From positions 77,411,429 to 77,475,428 of the forward strand of contig CM049312.1 of the NCBI GenBank assembly GCA_026874595.1: a DNA stretch of 64,000 nucleotides, written 5' to 3'. Every line of letters begins with the position of its first letter. Position 1 is the stretch's first letter. The notes under the pieces were generated by a model. It had not been told where the DNA came from. It saw only the letters and a list, made by a program, of their open reading frames with translations, and did not search any database. This document shows positions 49,231-62,900 of this stretch, piece by piece. The position numbers and the translations under genes were made by a program. This DNA is from Sipunculus nudus. Lineage: Eukaryota; Annelida; Sipuncula; Golfingiida; Sipunculidae.

Positions 49231-49413
49231 TGTTACATAATGGAACTATTTTATTATGTTTGTATTGTTACACGGCTAAGGTCAAGGTCGTTGGTCTAGA
49301 CGGCCCAGGGATATTGTGAAAGAATAAAGAGAGAAGTTCGGTAATAAAAATGGTGTCTCAAGTGTTACTGCTGTGCAAGCGGGAAGAGTTTGGTGTGAAT
49401 GAACAATATAACA
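49231..49413 (+). repeat. Probable 3' LTR of the gypsy element
   Basis: Begins TGTTACATAATGG immediately after a polypurine tract (GAAAAAGGGAGA, 49219-49230) and ends ATATAACA. An AATAAA lies at 49323-49328. 183 bp. The 5' partner is absent from the window. Confidence 0.6.
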
Positions 49414-49764
49414 GTCAGTAATGTTCAGAAGAAACATATAAATAGACAAATAATATATGGCAACAAACCGCGCGAACAATTTAATGGTATTGGCAACAAA
49501 CTTTGCGAAAAACTAGCTAACTGTGTTTAGCAACAAAACATGCAAACTAACTGGCTGAAAACCCCTACCGTTGGAAACACCCATGAAACAAACTAGGCAA
49601 TAAACTATGCAATCAGTTGATTGAATAATGTTTAGCACCAAACCATGAAACATACCTGTTTCAAATGTTCAAACCAAGCAATAATATGTTGCAAGTTGCA
49701 TGAAACTGTACTACTTGTACAAGGTTAAAAGTAAAATGAAGCGTTCCTCGCACCAAATGCACCT

Positions 49765-49766
<2 letters not shown>

Positions 49767-49817
<51 letters not shown>
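49767..49817. repeat. (TA)n(CA)n microsatellite
   Basis: TA run followed by CA run, in intergenic sequence between the gypsy element and hydrolase B. Confidence 0.85.
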
Positions 49818-49818
<1 letters not shown>

Positions 49819-50117
49819 TATGTTTGGGTGTGCTTGGTATCCAAGATTCTACCAAGAACATTTATTCTTGTAACTTGTTTAATAAAACAGAAAATAAATG
49901 CCACAGCATAAATGACAGTTGAGGGTGGGTAAATAATGGTTATTATTAAAATCAATTTGTCACTTGTTTGGGATGCATAATTCCATATTACCAGTACCTT
50001 AATTATCTCATGACAGATACAAAATCACATCCCCGGTTTGGTTTACTAGTTATAAACGGTTACAGAAATTTAATTTGGCTTATATTTTTATGTATTGAAA
50101 ATTATTTTGCTGCCATG

Positions 50118-50341
50118 ATTTTCCTGGCGTCTGACTGTGTGTGTGTGTGGGGGGGGGGGCTTATATATTGATAAATAGAATTAAAGACTTTGATTCCATT
50201 CCATGAGTTTACTGTGAAATATTATATATCTAAACCTGGAATAGAACTAACCCATACTGGAAACGTAATACATAAAAAATGATAATTTTCTTTTAACTTT
50301 TAACTTAATTGTAATACAATGAATGTTTCACTCAGACAATT

Positions 50342-50391
<50 letters not shown>

Positions 50392-50458
50392 GTGTTTATA
50401 AGAAAGTTGTCCAAACTTTGATTACCACAACCCCCTTTCAAGATAAATTGACGCCACT
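50118..50458 (+). mobile_element. 'GATAAATTGACG' element abutting the end of hydrolase B
   Basis: Starts near CTGGCGTCTGACTG, contains a (TA)n tract (50347-50388) and 'gattaccacaaccccc', and ends AGATAAATTGACGCCACTGG. Its right end lies within a few bases of the ancestral stop codon of hydrolase B (50461-50463). Confidence 0.6.
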
Positions 50459-50535
50459 GGCTACTGCACAGTTCTGGCAAAAAGCTTCAGCAGTTTGTCC
50501 AAGTCAATATTCAACACAAGTTGGACATTTGGCTG

Positions 50536-50784
50536 TTAACCAGTCTTATTTTGCCAGTCGACCACCATCTGACCTCTGGTCAGTTCCCCACTCAACTCCA
50601 CGTCACAGTACACGTGTTGACTTTCCGAAATAATGGACTCGTCCAATCCTACGGCGACAGCTGATTGGTCACAGAGATAATAAGGAACATTCCTCGCTTT
50701 GTCTCTCTTCGTGATGTCTCCTTGAATGTTCTTCAGGAATCTTGCGCGTTTGTTTCCCACAGCAACAAGATTATCAAAAACATC
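50536..50784 (-). CDS. Nucleoside hydrolase B, terminal exon with early TAA
   Basis: Acceptor 'tattgttgtag', 249 bp to TAA. Starts DVFDNLVAVGNKRARFL and ends VVDWQNKTG-stop. If the TAA is ignored, the exon runs to TAG at 50461 and measures 324 bp, exactly as in A. Confidence 0.88.
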   Translation of the reverse strand, partial: DVFDNLVAVGNKRARFLKNIQGDITKRDKARNVPYYLCDQSAVAVGLDESIISESQHVYCDVELSGELTRGQMVVDWQNKTG

Positions 50785-50951
50785 CTACAACAATATGTTG
50801 TGACATCAGATTTCTATTACAAAGGAAATATTGATGTAAAACTCTACTTATTTAAATTTGTATCTGATATTGTTCACCTTAAACATAAGGTTATAATAAC
50901 CTTATTTTTATTATTTTAATAGGTAAACCATGGTTTGCATGGTTTTGCAAC

Positions 50952-50982
<31 letters not shown>

Positions 50983-53900
50983 TTTCGTTAAAAATGTCTG
51001 GCATCGGATATGCCAAAGTAACCAAGATCTCCCCTATATCCCCGATTTTAGGTATATTCTAATATATTTGGCACCTATAGTCTATTTGTGCAATGTGTAT
51101 GAATAATGCGCAGTTGGAATTCGGGATTGGGACACTTCTAAAACTTGAATTGCTGCTTTAGTCACAGACTTAAAATAATACTTTATACCCATGAGTTAAT
51201 AAATGGATAAAGATCACTTCTGTCACCAAATAACTGGCTCTGGTAGGTTTTTGTAAACATTTTAATGTGTTTGTAATAATTATATATAAGTTGTCATATC
51301 TTAATTAATAATACATTGATAATATGTATATACTTTATGACTGTTTAAAGAGTTGTATGAATAGCCATGCTGGTTCACTGCTCTTTCAGCTTTGTTCATT
51401 CTTGCAGCTTTTCTCAGCTCTCCGAGGAGCATTACAACCCAAGCAGTCATGACTGGTAATTCATTCCACATTATTAACTGCCGCCATTGACCAGTACCCA
51501 TTCACGTCTGGGGGAGGAGAGTACACCCTTGTGGTGAAGACTTTTGCCAGAAGTCGGAATGGGATTCGAACTCCCATCCTCGTATCCTAAGATCAGCGCC
51601 CTAACCAATGACCTACCACGCCCCACATACTGACATGTCAGTACCAGGCTGCCTTTCCATACAAGCGGGTATTTGCCCGTGCGGGACCATCGCGGATCCC
51701 CGCATGCGGAGAGCACCTTTCCATATGTGCGGGTCCCCGAATGCGGATGACCCATTTATTGTGGTAAACGCATGCACTAATAATCATATACGAGAGTATA
51801 TACCCCCCCCCCCGGCTTTTACTTAATTGTAATACATTCAGACAATAAATGGTATATATATGTGTGTGCATGTGTGTTTATAAAAAAGTTGTCCCAACTT
51901 TGATTACCCTCTCACGCCTGAGAGTCACCCCCCCCCCCCTTGAAGATAAATTGACGTCAATGGCTACTGCACAATTCTGCCTATCCTCATATCCTAAAAT
52001 CAGCACATTTTCATATGTGTGCGTGTCCCCGAATGCGGATGAGTCATTTATTGCGGTAAACGCATACACTAATAATAACAATTTCTAAAAGTTTAGTGTA
52101 ACTTTTTAATTCAATATTTAGTCTAAACATTTATACAAGTGAGGCAAGGCTTGAGACGGGTATCTCACCAGCCAGGCTTAGATGAAGGCAGATCTACTGC
52201 CACACGTTACCTAGAGTTGGCTTCAGGTCCGTACCTCGATGAAAACTTGTCTTTTATTCTTTTATTTAGCTTCAAAGCACTGTCAGCTCTTTTACCTTTT
52301 CCAAAGACAAGGGCAAATACCAGCATCTTATATACCCCAAGTGGCCCCGCAGAAATCCAACACTGCTGGATCGGAATACGGTACCCGAGGGGTCCCTCCT
52401 GCACTTTAATCTTTTAAGGGTGCTTTCATGGCACGAAGGTTTGAGGGCACGAAGGCACATACCTTTCTGCCCCAACTGTTATGGCATGAATGCACATTTT
52501 CCTTCCATAGCACTGTTAGAGTATGAAGGTAGTCTTACTGTCCAAACAGTTACATTCACACATTCACAAATCTGCATCAAACTGGAAAGAACACCACCAT
52601 TTACTTTGTGTCAAGATATGGGCTTGAAACCCCAGATGAAGAGGTTTGATAAATAAAGAATTCTTGATGCTGCATACAAATGACTTTAGAAACAATTCTA
52701 TAGAAACACACTAACAAGCTTTACACTCAAGCATATTATATTTCAGTACAATTAAGGATAACATGATGCAACTTTTCCACTGGAAGCTTTCTCGTTTGAT
52801 TATATATGGCAAACTGTTGGCTGCCCACATGGTTACATAAATGTTAATGAGAGTGCTGATAGCGCCCTAAATGAGGACACCTTGGAACATATTTGCTGTA
52901 TTCCTGGGTTAGACAATAATTCAATAAATATTAATATTAAACCAATACAGAAGCAGAAGATTTTGCTAACAGCCATTTATTTAATTGTTTAAGACAAAAC
53001 CTTACAAGATTCCCACAACCCCTCTGTTCATAATGTGATCTATTTGACCAGGGGTAAATAAGAGTCATTCGTTATTTTTATATGTCCAGAGAACCTAAAT
53101 TCAAACAATAAAATTGGGTGTTACAGGAAAAGATAAGGTGCAAAATATAGGATATTAAATATATCAGGCTACATGAGATGCACTGATTAAAAGAATGTTT
53201 GTTTTAAGATAAACTCCTGAGTTACTCCAAACTTCAACTTCAGAAAAACTTCAGCAAGCCTGCTGGTTTCATGTGACCAAAGTTTGCAACAAAACTAATT
53301 TGTTGATACAACCTGATAACAGGATCTTACCCATTTGCTCCTATAAAATATTAGTTGTACTGAAAGTGTAATAAATATTAGGAACATTAAGTTTATAAAT
53401 ATGCCGTATAGTATCCTTACAGAAAGGAAGGGGTATTGCTAGACTTGGAAGTATGTTAGGGTTAGAAGGTGTACTTTTATACCCCCAACAGTAAGGCAAA
53501 GAAGGGGCGCTGTTACGGCAGGAAGTGTGAAAGAGCATGAATGTGTACCTGCCTTAAGGGTTGCCTTAATCTTCTGGCATGATAAACTAGAAATATTACG
53601 AGCTAAGAATCTGTATAACAGATAATTGCAAAATTTCATGGGTTGTTCTTAGGGTGTTACGCAAACCCTGTGGCAAATTTCATAAAATCCTTTCAAGACG
53701 GTTTGCCTTAAGTTGCCAACATTCAAATTAACCAATCATCAAAAACATAATACCTTTAGCCATCTGGCAGATATTTATCAAACACGTACCCAGCCATATG
53801 GCAGCCGCTCGCGTACCACCTCTATTGTGACCAGCTGTATGGGGCAGGTCAATCGGTGCAGTGTAAGTCGAGCCGCCACCGGGTCTGCGTAGAAATTAAA

Positions 53901-56900
53901 CTCTCCTGTTGCTGTAATGTTTCCCTTACCTGAGAGGAGAATCAAACTGAATTTAGATTTATCAGATATTTTGCTGACTTTTTTTGTTAGAGGTAACCGC
54001 CTCCATTTTTTATGCTGTCTGTGTAATACATCTGCAGAATTACATTCCGGTTTCGAACTACATGACAGGTCAGTAGCATACGCTTTCTCTCAATTTATAT
54101 CGTGGTGTTGACCAGGCCCGGTGACTACTGCACCTGCGGACCTTGGGTGTGTAATCTCCCCCATTGCTGGGTCATGCCACCGTGGAACCCCCGAAAGTGC
54201 CGTGGGGCACGACTTTCCCATTAGTCCTGTGCTCTACCCTAATACAACAGAAGCCGGGACATTATTAACTGAATGAGAATGAAGGTAATCATGACTACGA
54301 TCAGATTTACTATGGTTGGCCTCATATTCGTGAATATGAAATTCGCTATATTTCAGTTATTTGGTGTTCAATGATGTTTTCTGTTTCGCGATTTAAACAG
54401 AAACATTTTTCTGTAAGTATAAGATTACATCATTTTTTTTTAAATTTTAAAAATGATTATTATCCGATTCTAGTATTCATTTACTGAACTAATCGCAGTA
54501 CTGTCGGAGGCTAGCTAATCACCTTGAACATTTACTCATATTTTAACCCGTGCTTCACGGTCTGGTCTTAATTTCAAGTATATAGGTTTTATATTGGAGT
54601 CCTTATTCCCGATACGATTACTCGGTGAGAACAAATCATACTCGAGCCCTCGATTAAGTACTAGCTGTTACCATGGATATTGCCGCCCATGATGACGCAT
54701 CTTTTGAGCTTCTTGCCAAGGTCAGGGTCAAGTTGGAGAGCTGTAGCCACGTTGGTCAATGGCGCGAGAGCTATCAGAGTCACTTCCCCTGATAAAACAT
54801 ACACAAATATGGATGAATACTCTTATCATGCTTTGATCTATAATTTTTTTCCCCTAACTTTGATCGTTTAAGAATATTTATTCATATATCTTATTTACCC
54901 ATGATACTCCATGTAATCATTTTCACTTTCTTATTGTCAGTGATTCCTAGCTGTTATTTCCTAATAAAATGATTTTATTAGATGAATTTTACGTGTAATA
55001 ATGACAAGTAAGGGAGTGATGCATTGGCATGCAACTTAGTGGGCTAGAGTTCAACTCTGGAAACGCAACTGGTCTAAGAATTTGGGGCACACTACTAGAT
55101 GCGATAAAACATCAACTTGTGGCAAATAATGTCATTCAATTATAATAATCTGAGAAAATTGTTTTGGTATAATTCACAAATTTATTGGGGAAATATTAGA
55201 TGTTGGAGAGGGGGGTTGGGTGTATAATCCTATATCCGAGTGTACAAAATAAAACCATTATTTTAATAGCGGTATATCCTGAATTCCAATATTGGACTTA
55301 CGACATCAGGGTTTTAGTATGTACGCAAATTGAGCCGTTACTTTTTTAAGGGACTGTTCAGGGTATGTTAAGTGTTTTTTTTTTTTAATTTTTATTTTCA
55401 AACATGTTTTACCAGGATAACCTATTCAGCTCATTTGTTGTTTTTCAATAGGGTCCTCGGTAAAGTTAGTTTCACATAAAATAAATAAAATATACACCAT
55501 ACAGATTAGACATGTCATAATGTTATATCGAATACATAATTCAGTATACAGTATAAAAGAATTAAAAAAAAGTTATGCTGTAAGACACATAGTTGTGACA
55601 TAGAAGACATTGAAAATATAAAAAGGACATATCTATATCTCATGTAATTGATAAAAATGTAGGTTAATGGTAAATATACATGAATGATATAAAATTGTGC
55701 AATCGCATCAAAACTTTATATAGACGTTTATAATGGTCGTTATTTGAGGCAGACTTTAAAGAGAAAGGCAGCTGATTCCATTTATATGGACCAGCATAAA
55801 TAAAACTAGACTTAAAACGTTCACACCTGGGCATGGGTAAAATCAATTTATGGCTGTCAGAAGACCGTGTTTCTTATGGCATCCGTTGTAACCTAAGTAC
55901 ACAGGAATACCAAAGGAAAGTACTCTGAGGACAGTCTCAAGGTGGTTTGGTGGCCAACCTAGCACGTAGAAACCGAAGGAACGCTCTGAGGATGACCGCG
56001 CCCTCATCCGAAATTACAGAAGGATGTTGACAGGACAATATCACCCCTGAATACTGGTACTAACATGCCCGTAACAATCCCCACTGCTTACATTTTGAGA
56101 GAGAAAAATGAATGTACAATACGATAATCTACCAACCAAATATAAAGCTGACAACAGATTGGTGTAGTAACTGATTTACATGAATGTATAAATTGTGAAA
56201 CTGATAATATATCAACAAAATTAGTGCAGCAGGGATGACCAGGATTAGTGCCATCAATAAAAGAAAAGTGAATACTTCTGTGTCATCAGGTAACTTTCCC
56301 CAGGAACTTTAAAGATGAATTATTTAATCCCATTTTGTAAAAGCCTGGACTTGAATTTCAACATGCAAACTATAGACCAATCAGTAATTTAAAATTTTTT
56401 GTCAAAAGTTTTGGAGATAGCAATGCTGCTGAGGTTCAACAAACATCGTAACGAACATACTCTCATACCCAGCAATCAACCTGCGTATAGGCCGAATTAT
56501 TCCTGTGAAACTGCTTTACTGAAATTAACTTACGATATCTTAGTGGGAATCACTGAATCTTGCTAGATATGTAGAGTTTTAAATTGCCGAGCAAGAATCT
56601 GCACGAAGCTATAGTCTTAAAAAAGTGTCAAGCATTTACATCAGGGGCGGATCCAGGATTTAGGAAAAAAAGGGGGGGGTCCAACCCAGGAACACTAATG
56701 AAACACAAAAAAAGGTCACCAGGTCTGGAAAAGGGGGGGGGGGGGGGGTCCAGGCCGCAAAATTTTGTCTGAAGCCCTTAAAAAACGTTGTTTCTGATGA
56801 AAAAGGGGGGTCCGGACCCCCTGGACCCCCCTCTGGATCCGCTTCTGTACATTACTTTTTTGCTAGATATGTTAGAAAAGAGATTTGGTGTTTGTGTAAC

Positions 56901-59900
56901 AGCACTACAGTGGATATCAAGCAACCCCAGACCTAGGACGTGTAAAATAAAACACTTTACAACACCAAGAGACCTACAGTTTGAAGTTCGATAGGGCAGA
57001 TGCTCAGGTCTACTTTTCTTTTTGGCCTATTTTAGCACACTCAAATCATGCATTTTGACAATAGACCTTTGATATAGGTTACAGTGACCTTATTCTACAT
57101 CAAGCTGCTACCATTTATTTCCATCTGAGTAACAGAGTGTTAAACTCATGTTCTTTCACACTGCTTGCAGAAAATAGGTCACAGTGACATTATTTCAGGT
57201 TTCCAAGAAATTTTTACAGGAACGTTTACCTCCCTGAATCTTAATCAAATAAGAAGTTTCCAGGTCCACCTGTAACCATGCATGCAAATCTGTCCTATAG
57301 GGTGCTCAAATCATGTTCTTTCACATATCTTGCAGAATATAGGCCACTATGACCTAATTTCAGGTTTCCTAGGATATTTGCCTAAGACCTCCCTGGATGT
57401 AAAGATAGATGATTACAGGTCTAACGGTTACAGTTTGTGCCCTATTAACAGGCAGACTGCTTCATTTGAAGGTCTCAAAAATAGAGAAAAAAAATGCATG
57501 AAAAAATCGAAAAAAAATACAGGTTGCGCCACCAGTCTGCAGGGACTAATGAAACACTGCATGATCAATATGCATGCAAAGAATCATGACGATCAATGCA
57601 TTTTTGATTCAGATACTGCATCTTTTCTTTCAACTTTTAAATTATTCGGAGGGGGTTTTACGAGTCCAATAGCTTAGAGGATATAGGTAACAGAGACCTA
57701 ATTTCAGGTTTCCAAGGAGATTTTTTATGGACCTCCCTGGCTGTCAAGTTTGAAGATTCTACGACAAAATCTTTGAAGGTCTAAACAAATAGAGGGAAAA
57801 ATGCTTGAACATTCGAAAAATTACAGTCTGCAGGAACTGATGAAACACTCCATGATCAATATGCATGCAAAAAAAATCATGACAATCAATGCATTAGTTA
57901 TTCAGATACTGGAGCTTTTGTATCAAATTTTTAATTATTCTGAAGGGTACTTAGGAGCCCCATAGCTCAGAGGATATGGACAACAGAGACCTAATTTCAG
58001 GTTTCCAAGGAGAATTTTCATTGATCTCCCTGTATGTCAAGATAAAACATCCTAGGTCCAGTGGTTACGATTTGTGCCCTGTTAACGGACGGACAGACAG
58101 ACACACAGACAGACGACGGTCAAAGAGTGATCGCTATAGCTCAGATGACTTTCAGTCAGCTGAGTTAAAAACTGCAAAACTGCAATGATAAACCTCCAGA
58201 AAATAAGATCTTTCAGGCGGTTTCTCACAACTGAAGCAACCAAAATTCTAGTCCTCAGCCTGGTGATGTCACATATTGACTTTTCAAATAGTATATTGTA
58301 GGAACTGCACATCTGGCATTACAAACAAAAATGCAAAGAATTCAAAACATTTGTGCAAAACTGGTTTTGCAGAGAGACGGATATTACAGTTTAACACAAG
58401 CCTTTAAAGAACTGCATTGGCTACCAGTAGCCCAACGTATTAAATTAAAAAAAATACTAGGTTTTGTGTTTCAATAGTAAGAAAATTTATTCATTAAAAC
58501 GGACACAAGACGTGTTAACCTCAGGTCGAATAACAAATTTAAACAGTTATATGTGCCGTTAAATGCTATAAAAAAGTTTGCTGACCTGTTGCCAACATGT
58601 GGATCTTCTCTTTGGAATGAGCTTTCTAATGATGTTAAATGTAGCGAAAATATAGACGATTTTAAATAAACTTGAAAACGTATCTTTTTTTACTAAGTTT
58701 TTATTAAATTTTAGCTCTTGTTTCATGATATATTTTAGTTCTTTTGTTAAGCGCGACTGAATATGTATGTATAAATGTAAACGCTACATTAAAGGAATAA
58801 AGTTTAAGTTTAAATGTATATACATTACGAAACAAGTGCCATCAAAGTTATTTTATATAGAAGCGGACAATTATACTAGCATAAGATACGTACTGTAAAC
58901 ATGTTGTTAACGCAAATCACATCAGTCCGTGCGTGACCTGAATCAATGTACACGCCACTCGTTTACTCAAGGGTTAAATGACTCTTATAAATCAATCAAA
59001 CAGGTAGAGGTCAGTGTTAATGTCATTTTTATTATCATGGCACCACAAGGACAAGCCACTAAGAAATCCTACGATATTGCAGCGAATCAGATAAGAAACA
59101 CTCCCCAGCTAGTACCCGTTCGCTACAATTAATCTGCAGTTTTAAGCTCAGCCGACTGAAAGTCATCTGAGCTATAGCGATCACTCCTTGTCCGTCGTCC
59201 GTCCGTCTGTTTGTCCGTTAACAGGGCACAAATCGTAGCCGTTAGACCTAGAACCCTGTTACTTAACATTCAGGGAAGTCCTTTAAAAATCTCCTTGAGA
59301 ACCAGAAATTAGGTCACTGCGACCTATATTCTCCGAGTTATTGGGCACGATTTGGCACCCCAGAATAATGAAAAATTTGATACAAAAGCTACTGTATCTC
59401 AATAATTAATGCATGAGTTGCCATGAATCTTGCCTTGAATATTGATCTTGACTAGTTTTATCAGTTGCCATAGTGTTGGCGCCATTTTTTAGCTCACCTG
59501 TCCGTCATCTGACCGTCTGTCCGTTAACAAGGCACATTTGACCTTGAATCTTCTAACTTCACATCCAGAGAAGACCTGGAAAAATCTCCTCGGACATTAG
59601 GTCACTGTGACATATATTATCTGGTTATTGGGCTAGTTTGTGCACCCCAGAATAATAAAAAATTTGATACAGTATCTGAATAACTAATGCTTCAATTGCC
59701 ATGATACTTTCCATGCATATGGATCGTCCAGAGTTTCTTCAGTTCCCTAAGGCTGGTGGCACAACCTTGATTTTTATCTTATTTTTACGCATTTTTTTTC
59801 TTTAATTTTGAGACCTTCAAATGAAGCAGTCCGACCGGTACCAGGGCAGAAACCGTGACTGTTAGACCTAGAAACTTTTTACTGTGTATCAAGGGAGGTT

Positions 59901-62900
59901 CACGGCAAATCTACTTGGACACCTGAAATTAGCTCATTGTGACCAAGATAACATGATTTTAAGCACCCAGACGGCTCACAAGTTGTAAACATTTGGTCTA
60001 GAATATTCTAACATAATATTCAGGAGAGTCCTGGGCAAATGTCCTTGAAAACATAAAATTAGATCACTGTGACTTATTTTCTGCGAGCTAAAGGAAAAAA
60101 ACATGTTTTGAGCATCCTGTTGGTCTTTGAAACCTGAAACTAGGTCATAATGAACTAAATTTTGAGAGCGACTGGCTAAAACATGATTTGAAGCACCCAG
60201 ACAGTCAGACAGGACATAAAAATGTTACAGTTGGACCAGGCACCTTCTAATATGACATCCTTGGAGGTCCTCGGGAAATCTCCTGAATTCTGAAATTCGG
60301 TTACTGTGACCTATATTCTTTGAGATATGGGTAAAATACCAAATATTGAGCTTCCAGAAAGTCAGACAAGGCACAAATCTTAACTATTGAATCTAGAAAT
60401 GTCTTCCTTAATGTAATGGGAGGACGTTGTAATGTCTCCTTTGACATCCAAAATAAGGTCACTGTAAACTGTATTTTGTGAGCTATGTAAAAGAACATGA
60501 TTTGAGTACCCTGTAAGTCAGATGGACAGAAGTTGTAGCAGTTTGCCATAGAAATTTCTAATTAGCATTTTGGGAGTTCCTGGTAAAATCATCTTGGAAA
60601 CCTCAATAAGATCGTTGTTACCTATTTTCTAAGGATTGGGCAAAAAAAAATTCTTTGAGCTATGGGTATAATACCAAATTTTGAGCTCCCAGAAAGTCAG
60701 ACAGGGCACAAATCCTAACTGTTGGATCAACAAACGTCTTACTTAATGTAATGGGAGGACGTTGTAATGGCTCCTTTGACATCCAAAATAAGGTCACTGT
60801 AAACTATATTTTGTGAACTATGTAAAAGAACATGATTTGAGTACCATGTTAACCAGATGGACAGAAGTTGTAGCAGTTTGCCGTAGAAACTTTTAATTAG
60901 CATCTTGGGAGTTCCTGGTAAAATCATCTTGGAAACCTCAATAAGATCGTTGTTACCTATTTTCTAAGGACTCTGGGCAAAAAACAATTTGAGCACTCGG
61001 GAGGTCATTCCATCCATTGTTCAAGGTTCATCAACAAATATTTTTCACCAGATCATCACCTCAATAATTGATGCGTCAAATTTTGCTGAGCATCATGACA
61101 CATGGATCACTTGTTTTGTAGGGGCTACTAGTTACCGGTATCTACAGCGCTTCTGCTACCAACAACATAGCCATAACTTACGATATATACCGAACACACA
61201 CGACTAGCTACATATAAGAAAGCATTCTTGAGATTCACTAGAAAGCTGCTAGGCTACATAATGCTATACGGATGATAGTTTGGATGAACGTATTTAGATT
61301 AGGACTGATTGGTGTTTGTATCATTCCGAGGCAACTCTTGTACTGTTCACATCAATACTCTGGCACAATATGGAAGAGCTTATATAAGAACGTATGGAGT
61401 TGCTGATGTTATGACCTGGTATTGAGAGAGAAATGGCAGGGACAGATGCAGCGTTAGGATGTCAGGATTATATGCACATCTTCATCCTGTTGTACTTCCT
61501 AGTGCACATCTTCCTCCTCTTGCTGCCGCTGGACCTCCTCCTCATCCTGTACCTCCTTCATGACAATAAATGTACTGTTTGATTGAATGACGGCTGATCT
61601 TACCTCTCCCTGGCTGCTGCAAACTTCCTTTATGGTTGCAAGGATCACGTAAAATTGGGCTATGTAGACACAGAACTAACCCTTTGATGATGCACGATAC
61701 CCTGATATTATAACCGAAGAAACGTAATAAACGTAATTTTTTCGTAGCGCTAGGTAACAGCTTTGTAGCTGTAACGTAGCCCCCAAGTAATACGTTATAG
61801 CTGTATCGTCAGTACTTCTTGCTGCATCGTAAGTAATTTGGGTTATGTCCTAGTGCGTACGTCTTTATGATTCTTAGCAATTTCGGAATTGTTCTTATAA
61901 TACTGCTAAGGTCCTGCTTATGTAATTAATACCTTATCGTAGCCAGTTCTAAAGGATTCGTTGTACTTCGTGGCATTAACCAAATGATACAAACATGTGT
62001 ATTGCCTAGGGAGCACCACGTTGACCCCGACGTTATACCGACTAGTATACATTAAGCTTAAGACCTACCAGTAAGTTCCGAAAATTGTATAAGAAGCAAT
62101 TTTAAGAGCTGCATGTGACCTAACACATTTCAAAACACGTAGCAGCGAGAAAAAATTTTGAAGTCCACTCAAAACTATAATCGCTCACTCACGCTTCGCC
62201 AATAGTCTTCACGTTACGTGTGCGAACTACACAGAAGCGGATCATGACGACGAAGAGCCAAGAAGCCAAATTATTTCCAATTGTTACCGCATCTCGGGCC
62301 CTATTCCTGGAAGTGGGAATGCTCCTATATTAACTTACAGTAAAATAGGCCACTTACAGTTTTAATTAACCAACCATCCAACCTAACCTAGATTGCTTTC
62401 ATTGCCAAAATCAGTTCATAATTCATCTTATGCAAAGTTTCACACTTTATTATTTAAATTCCTCCTGAAATGAATTCAATTCTTACCTTTGTTTTCGTTA
62501 ATTAATCTAACCATAGCATTCACTGCGTGTTCTTTTTGTAGCAGTGTCATGTCGGGGTCAGAGGGCCATTGATAGTCACCCAGGCCGTCTTGACCGTGCA
62601 CAGAAGCATTCGTAAGTTTTCTATCTAATGGCTGGCTGCAACCCTGGTAAACTGGCGTCTGGAATAATAGATTACATAATTGGACATTTTAAGTTTAGCA
62701 CTGTGGTGATATGGTTAAAGATGATATGATTAAATTAACGTGAAGATGTGCAATAAGAGTTTCCTGATTTCTCTGAGTTGTTCTTTTAATGTTGTGGATG
62801 AACCGAATACATGATGGGAAGGCCAGTTTAAACAAATCTCTGCGGCTCTAGCCATTATGCCAGGTGGCGGCTACTCTATGGCGAAACTGATGATGGCACA

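Larger units (their letters stand above)
45500..49413 (+). mobile_element. Decayed Ty3/gypsy LTR retrotransposon, 5' truncated
   Basis: Pol-like order is protease/RT, RNase H, integrase, then a 3' LTR. RT landmarks: KYDIKLQENIELV and PVRRVPESIKSKL near 45800-45900, LNPRELN near 46005, and the catalytic YVDD at 46289-46300. RNase H: DASKTGLGAVLLQ near 46697 and IEKECL near 46800. Integrase: VGTDLF near 47948 and GDNGPQF near 48112; the distal AEHMMQTVKKLL stretch near 48224 is in another frame. Several stops and frameshifts break the frame, so it is inactive. The RNase H region is split by a 416 bp insertion at 46857-47272. No 5' LTR or gag is recognisable. Confidence 0.85.
56220..58812 (+). 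mobile_element. Decayed CR1/L2-like LINE, cut by two insertions
   Basis: Three colinear reverse-transcriptase pieces. 56350-56560 reads NYRPISNLK-like then NQPAYRPNYSCETALLKLTYDI (motifs 1-2). 56848-57000 reads LLDMLEKRFGVCVTALQWISS and RDLQFEVR. 58190-58700 holds SHIDFSNSIL, ELHWLPVAQRIKLK and SSLWNELSNDVK. The 3' end is AT-rich near 58812. A MITE (56642-56847) and an R1 repeat (about 57020-58165) separate the pieces. Frameshifts and stops show it is dead. Confidence 0.72.

Noticed and set aside
55030-55085. tRNA-like stretch with GAGTTCAACTCTGG
   Set aside because: The A-box is poor and the arms do not pair; too weak to call.
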